Assembly: GCA_963843465.1 (NCBI GenBank)
Contig: CAWJKP010000003.1
Location: 1,406,064-1,470,063 of the forward strand
Direction of reading: 5' to 3'
Source: CAWJKP01 sp963843465
GTDB taxonomy: Bacteria; Planctomycetota; Planctomycetia; Pirellulales; Thermoguttaceae
DNA length: 64,000 nucleotides
The translations under genes were made by a program, and so were the position numbers. The notes under the pieces were generated by a model. It saw only the letters and a list, made by a program, of their open reading frames with translations, was not told the origin of the DNA and searched no databases. Below, piece by piece: positions 61,101 to 64,000 of this stretch (its first letter is position 1; every line of letters begins with the position of its first letter).

Positions 61101-64000
61101 ACTTTCACGGCCATCGTGACGTCCACCGCAACGCCCACGGGGAACGTGGAGTTCGTGGACGAAAGCCCCGGCGGCAACTACGGGGAGATCGGCATGGGCG
61201 TCCAGGTTGGCACCACGACGACTTCCGCCACCTGGACCTTGACGCCGGGCGCCACGCAATTGAATGCCACCCTGGGAGATACCATCGAGGCGATTTATGA
61301 GCCTACTGGGACCTTTAACCCCAGCTCACCCAACCCGACGCTGACCCAGGTTATCAATCAGGCCAACGCAAACGCCAGCGTGGCGGCGATCGCGGGGCTG
61401 GTCTACAGCGGCACGCCACAGACCACGGCGGCGGGCACGGCCACGAACGTCTTCGGCGCTAGCTTGCCGGGCAGCGATTTCACGCTCACGGGCACGGTGC
61501 ACACCAACGCCGGGACGTACGTCGCCGACGCCTGGTCGTTCTCCGACCCCAGCGGCAACTATGCCAGCCAGAGCGGCACGGTGACCGACAGCATCGGCCA
61601 GGCCAACGCCCACGCCAGCGTGACGGCGACCGCGGGACTGGTCTACAACGGCAGCGCGCAGACCACGGCGACGGGCACGGCCACGAACATCTCCGGCGCT
61701 ACGTTGCCGGGCAGCGATTTCACGCTCACGGGCACGGTGCACACCAACGCCGGGACGTACGTCGGCGACGCCTGGTCGTTCTCCGACCCCAGCGGCAACT
61801 ATGCCAGCCAGAGCGGCACGGTGACCGACAGCATCGGCCAGGCCAACGCCCACGCCAGCGTGACGGCGACCGCGGGCCTGATCTACAGCGGCGCGCCGCA
61901 GACCACGGCGGCGGGCACGGCCACGAACATCTCCGGCGCTGGCTTGCCGGGCAGCGATTTCACCCTCACGGGCACGGTACACACCAACGCCGGGACGTAC
62001 GTCGCCGACGCCTGGTCGTTCTCCGACCCCAGCGGCAACTATGCCAGCCAGAGCGGCACGGTGACCGACAGCATCGCCCAGGCCAACGCCCACGCCAGCG
62101 TGACGGCGACCGCGGGCCTGGTCTACAACGGCAGGCGCAGACCACGGCGACGGGCTCGGCCACGAACATCTCCGGCGCTACGTTGCCGGGCAGCGATTTC
62201 ACCCTCACGGGCACGGTGCACACCAACGCCGGGACGTACGTCGCCGACGCCTGGTCGTTCTCCGATCCCAGCGGCAACTATGCCAGCCAGAGCGGCACGG
62301 TGACCGACAGCATCGGCCAGGCCAGTGCCCACGCCAGCGTGACGGCGATTGGCGGGCTGATCTACAGCGGCGCGGCGCAGACCACGGCGGCGGGCACGGC
62401 CACGAACGTCTTCGGCGCTAGCTTGCCGAGCAGCGATTTCACCCTCACGGGCACGGTGCACACCAACGCCGGGACGTACGTCGGCGACGCCTGGTCGTTC
62501 TCCGACCCCAGCGGCAACTATGCCAGCCAGAGCGGCACGGTGACCGACAGCATCGGCCAGGCCAGTGCCCACGCCAGCGTGACGGCGATTGGCGGGCTGA
62601 TCTACAGCGGCGCGGCGCAGACCACGGCGGCGGGCACGGCCACGAACGTCTTCGGCGCTAGCTTGCCGAGCAGCGATTTCACCCTCACGGGCACGGTGCA
62701 CACCAACGCCGGGACGTACGTCGGCGACGCCTGGTCGTTCTCCGACCCCAGCGGCAACTATGCCAGCCAGAGCGGCACGGTGACCGACAGCATCGGCCAG
62801 GCCAACGCCCACGCCAGCGTGACGGCGACCGCGGGCCTCGTCTACAACGGCAGGCGCAGAGCACGGCGACGGGCACGGCCACGAACATCTCCGGCGCTAC
62901 GTTGCCGGGCAGCGATTTCACCCTCACGGGCACGGTGCACACCAACGCCGGGACGTACGTCGCCGACGCCTGGTCGTTCTCCGACCCCAGCGGCAACTAT
63001 GCCAGCCAGAGCGGCACGGTGACCGACAGCATCGGCCAGGCCAACGCCCACGCCAGCGTGACGGCGATTGCGGGCCTCGTCTACAACGGCAGCGCGCAGA
63101 GCACGGCGACGGGCACGGCCACGGACATCTCCGGCGCTACGTTGCCGGGCAGCGATTTCACCCTCACGGGCACGGTGCACACCAACGCCGGGACGTACGT
63201 CGCCGACGCCTGGTCGTTCTCCGACCCCAGCGGCAACTATGCCAGCCAGAGCGGCACGGTGACCGACAGCATCGGCCAGGCCAACGCCCACGCCAGCGTT
63301 TCGGCGATCGCGGGCCTGGTCTACAGCGGCGCGCCGCAGACCACGGCGACGGGCACGGCCACGGACGTCTCCGGCGCTAGCTTGCCGGGCAGCGATTTCA
63401 CGCTCACGGGCACGGTGCACACCAACGCCGGGACGTACGTCGCCGACGCCTGGTCGTTCTCCGACCCCAGCGGCAACTATGCCAGCCAGAGCGGCACGGT
63501 GACCGACAGCATCGGCCAGGCCAACGCCCACGCCAGCGTTTCGGCGATCGCGGGCCTCGTCTACAGCGGCGCCGCAGACCACGGCGGCGGGCACGGCCAC
63601 GGACGTCTTCGGCCATGCCTTGGCGGGCAGCGATTTCACCCTCACGGGCACGGTGCACACCAACGCCGGGACGTACGTCGGCGACGCCTGGTCGTTCTCC
63701 GACCCCAGCGGCAACTATGCCAGCCAGAGCGGCACGGTGACCGACAGCATCGGCCAGGCCAGCGCCCATGTCAGCGTGACGGCGACTGCGGGCCTGGTCT
63801 ACAGCGGCGCTCCGCAGACCACGGCGGCGGGCACGGCCACGGACATCTTCGGCCATGCCTTGGCGGGCAGCGATTTCACCCTCACGGGCACGGTGCACAC
63901 CAACGCCGGGACGTACGTCGGCGACGCCTGGTCGTTCTCCGACCCCAGCGGCAACTATGCCAGCCAGAGCGGCACGGTGACCGACAGCATCGGCCAGGCC
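57627..64000 (+). repeat. 240-bp (80-aa) MBG-like tandem units in two blocks
   Basis: Thirteen units from 57627 to about 60746 and eleven from about 61358 to the window end, separated by an Ig-like spacer (TTLEGESLSLTYYDGSPPSG; ISTSAPLGTTYGIAPTFTAI). Each unit has the core GTVHTNAGTYVADAWSFSDP and SGNYASQSGTVTDSIGQANA. Unit 7-like variation at a few fixed sites (GLVYNGSAQ / GLIYSGAPQ; GATLPG / GASLPG / GAGLPG) distinguishes copies. Confidence 0.9.
59421..62303 (+). CDS. longest uninterrupted segment of second giant MBG-repeat protein
   Basis: This 960-residue frame spans units 7-13, the Ig-like spacer and the first four units of the second block. Frame breaks at 59371 and 62131 bound it. If the breaks are sequencing errors, the whole region 55894-64000 is one gene of over 2700 residues continuing beyond the window. 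Confidence 0.65.
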   Translation: MPGSDFTLTGTVHTNAGTYVADAWSFSDPSGNYASQSGTVTDSIGQANAHASVTAIAGLVYNGSAQTTATGTATNVSGATLPGSDFTLTGTVHTNAGTYVGDAWSFSDPSGNYASQSGTVTDSIGQANAHASVTATAGLIYSGAPQSTATGTATNISGATLPGSDFTLTGTVHTNAGTYVADAWSFSDPSGNYASQSGTVTDSIGQANAHASVTATAGLVYNGSAQSTATGTATDISGASLPGSDFTLTGTVHTNAGTYVADAWSFSDPSGNYASQSGTVTDSIGQANAHASVTATAGLVYNGSAQTTATGTATNISGATLPGSDFTLTGTVHTNAGTYVADAWSFSDPSGNYASQSGTVTDSIGQANAHASVTATAGLVYNGSAQTTATGTATNVSGAGLPGSDFTLTGTVHTNAGTYVADAWSFSDPSGNYASQSGTVTDSIGQATPTVIVTDQNSTQGGTIATPQTTLEGVSGTPVTTLEGESLSLTYYDGSPPSGGPVSPPTTAGIYTVVASFTATTDYASNSDSAAFTIYPAGFLNTSTTISTSAPLGTTYGIAPTFTAIVTSTATPTGNVEFVDESPGGNYGEIGMGVQVGTTTTSATWTLTPGATQLNATLGDTIEAIYEPTGTFNPSSPNPTLTQVINQANANASVAAIAGLVYSGTPQTTAAGTATNVFGASLPGSDFTLTGTVHTNAGTYVADAWSFSDPSGNYASQSGTVTDSIGQANAHASVTATAGLVYNGSAQTTATGTATNISGATLPGSDFTLTGTVHTNAGTYVGDAWSFSDPSGNYASQSGTVTDSIGQANAHASVTATAGLIYSGAPQTTAAGTATNISGAGLPGSDFTLTGTVHTNAGTYVADAWSFSDPSGNYASQSGTVTDSIAQANAHASVTATAGLVYNGRRRPRRRARPRTSPALRCRAAISPSRARCTPTPGRTSPTPGRSPIPAATMPARAAR

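Noticed and set aside
59361..63898. Long Arg/Gly/Ala-rich minus-strand frames in the 240-bp array
   Set aside because: Antisense of MBG-like units, with repetitive GERPGVGDVRPGVGV sequence and no start signals.

Overview
This G+C-rich window looks like a chromosomal segment of a planctomycete, most likely in or near the Pirellulales. The evidence is a prepilin-like DUF1559 protein, two giant surface proteins carrying the planctomycete LEPR-XLL motif (LEARVML / LEPRVLLS), an 'FRFQYSLRSLMLLVLL' LRR membrane protein, an HzsA-like di-haem protein, a pseudokinase fused to an extracytoplasmic domain, and many short palindromic repeats between and inside genes. No plasmid, phage or CRISPR features were seen. 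The taxonomic call is inference from protein families.

Layout. 1-5669: 3' part of a TlpA-like thiol-disulfide protein, a DtxR-type metal regulator with two TTAG-N6-CTAA dyads upstream, a DUF1559 pseudopilin, a membrane-anchored peroxiredoxin-like protein and a small lipoprotein. 5774-8317: orphan HicB, a divergent phosphoglycerate kinase homologue and an Hpt phosphotransfer protein. 8676-11430: an exported Cys/Lys-rich repeat protein convergent with cysteine synthase (cysK), then a SpoU rRNA/tRNA methyltransferase. 11675-18663: pseudokinase, Flp-type pilin, second SpoU methyltransferase, purA, uppS and a polytopic membrane protein. 18805-20973: a compact type II restriction-modification cassette (Dam-like methylase, controller, PD-(D/E)xK nuclease). 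21031-26447: MFS nucleoside-type transporter, SAM methyltransferase, HzsA-like protein. 26496-37021: a giant NHL/MBG/YDG-repeat surface protein gene on the minus strand, built on near-identical 255-bp units and broken by three copies of a 189-bp terminal-inverted-repeat element. 37362-46100: a parallel beta-helix protein, then gltB-gltD (glutamate synthase). 46631-55344: LRR protein, an antitoxin with a truncated MazF/PemK-like toxin, a DUF885 peptidase-like gene split by a palindromic repeat, tRNA-Leu(CAA), a DUF4019 protein, a tandem flavodoxin-fold iron-sulfur flavoprotein, an SdpI-like protein and an MtfA-TPR metallopeptidase. 55894-64000: a second giant LEPR-XLL protein made of 240-bp MBG-like units, running off the window end.

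Two themes stand out. First, several families of short palindromic repeats have entered coding sequences: some insertions are read through in frame (pseudokinase, membrane protein), one supplies a stop codon, and others break genes (DUF885 protein, MazF-like toxin). Second, at least five otherwise intact housekeeping-type genes carry one- or two-base deletions, mostly in homopolymers. These look more like assembly or sequencing indels than real pseudogenes and should be checked before any gene is called dead.
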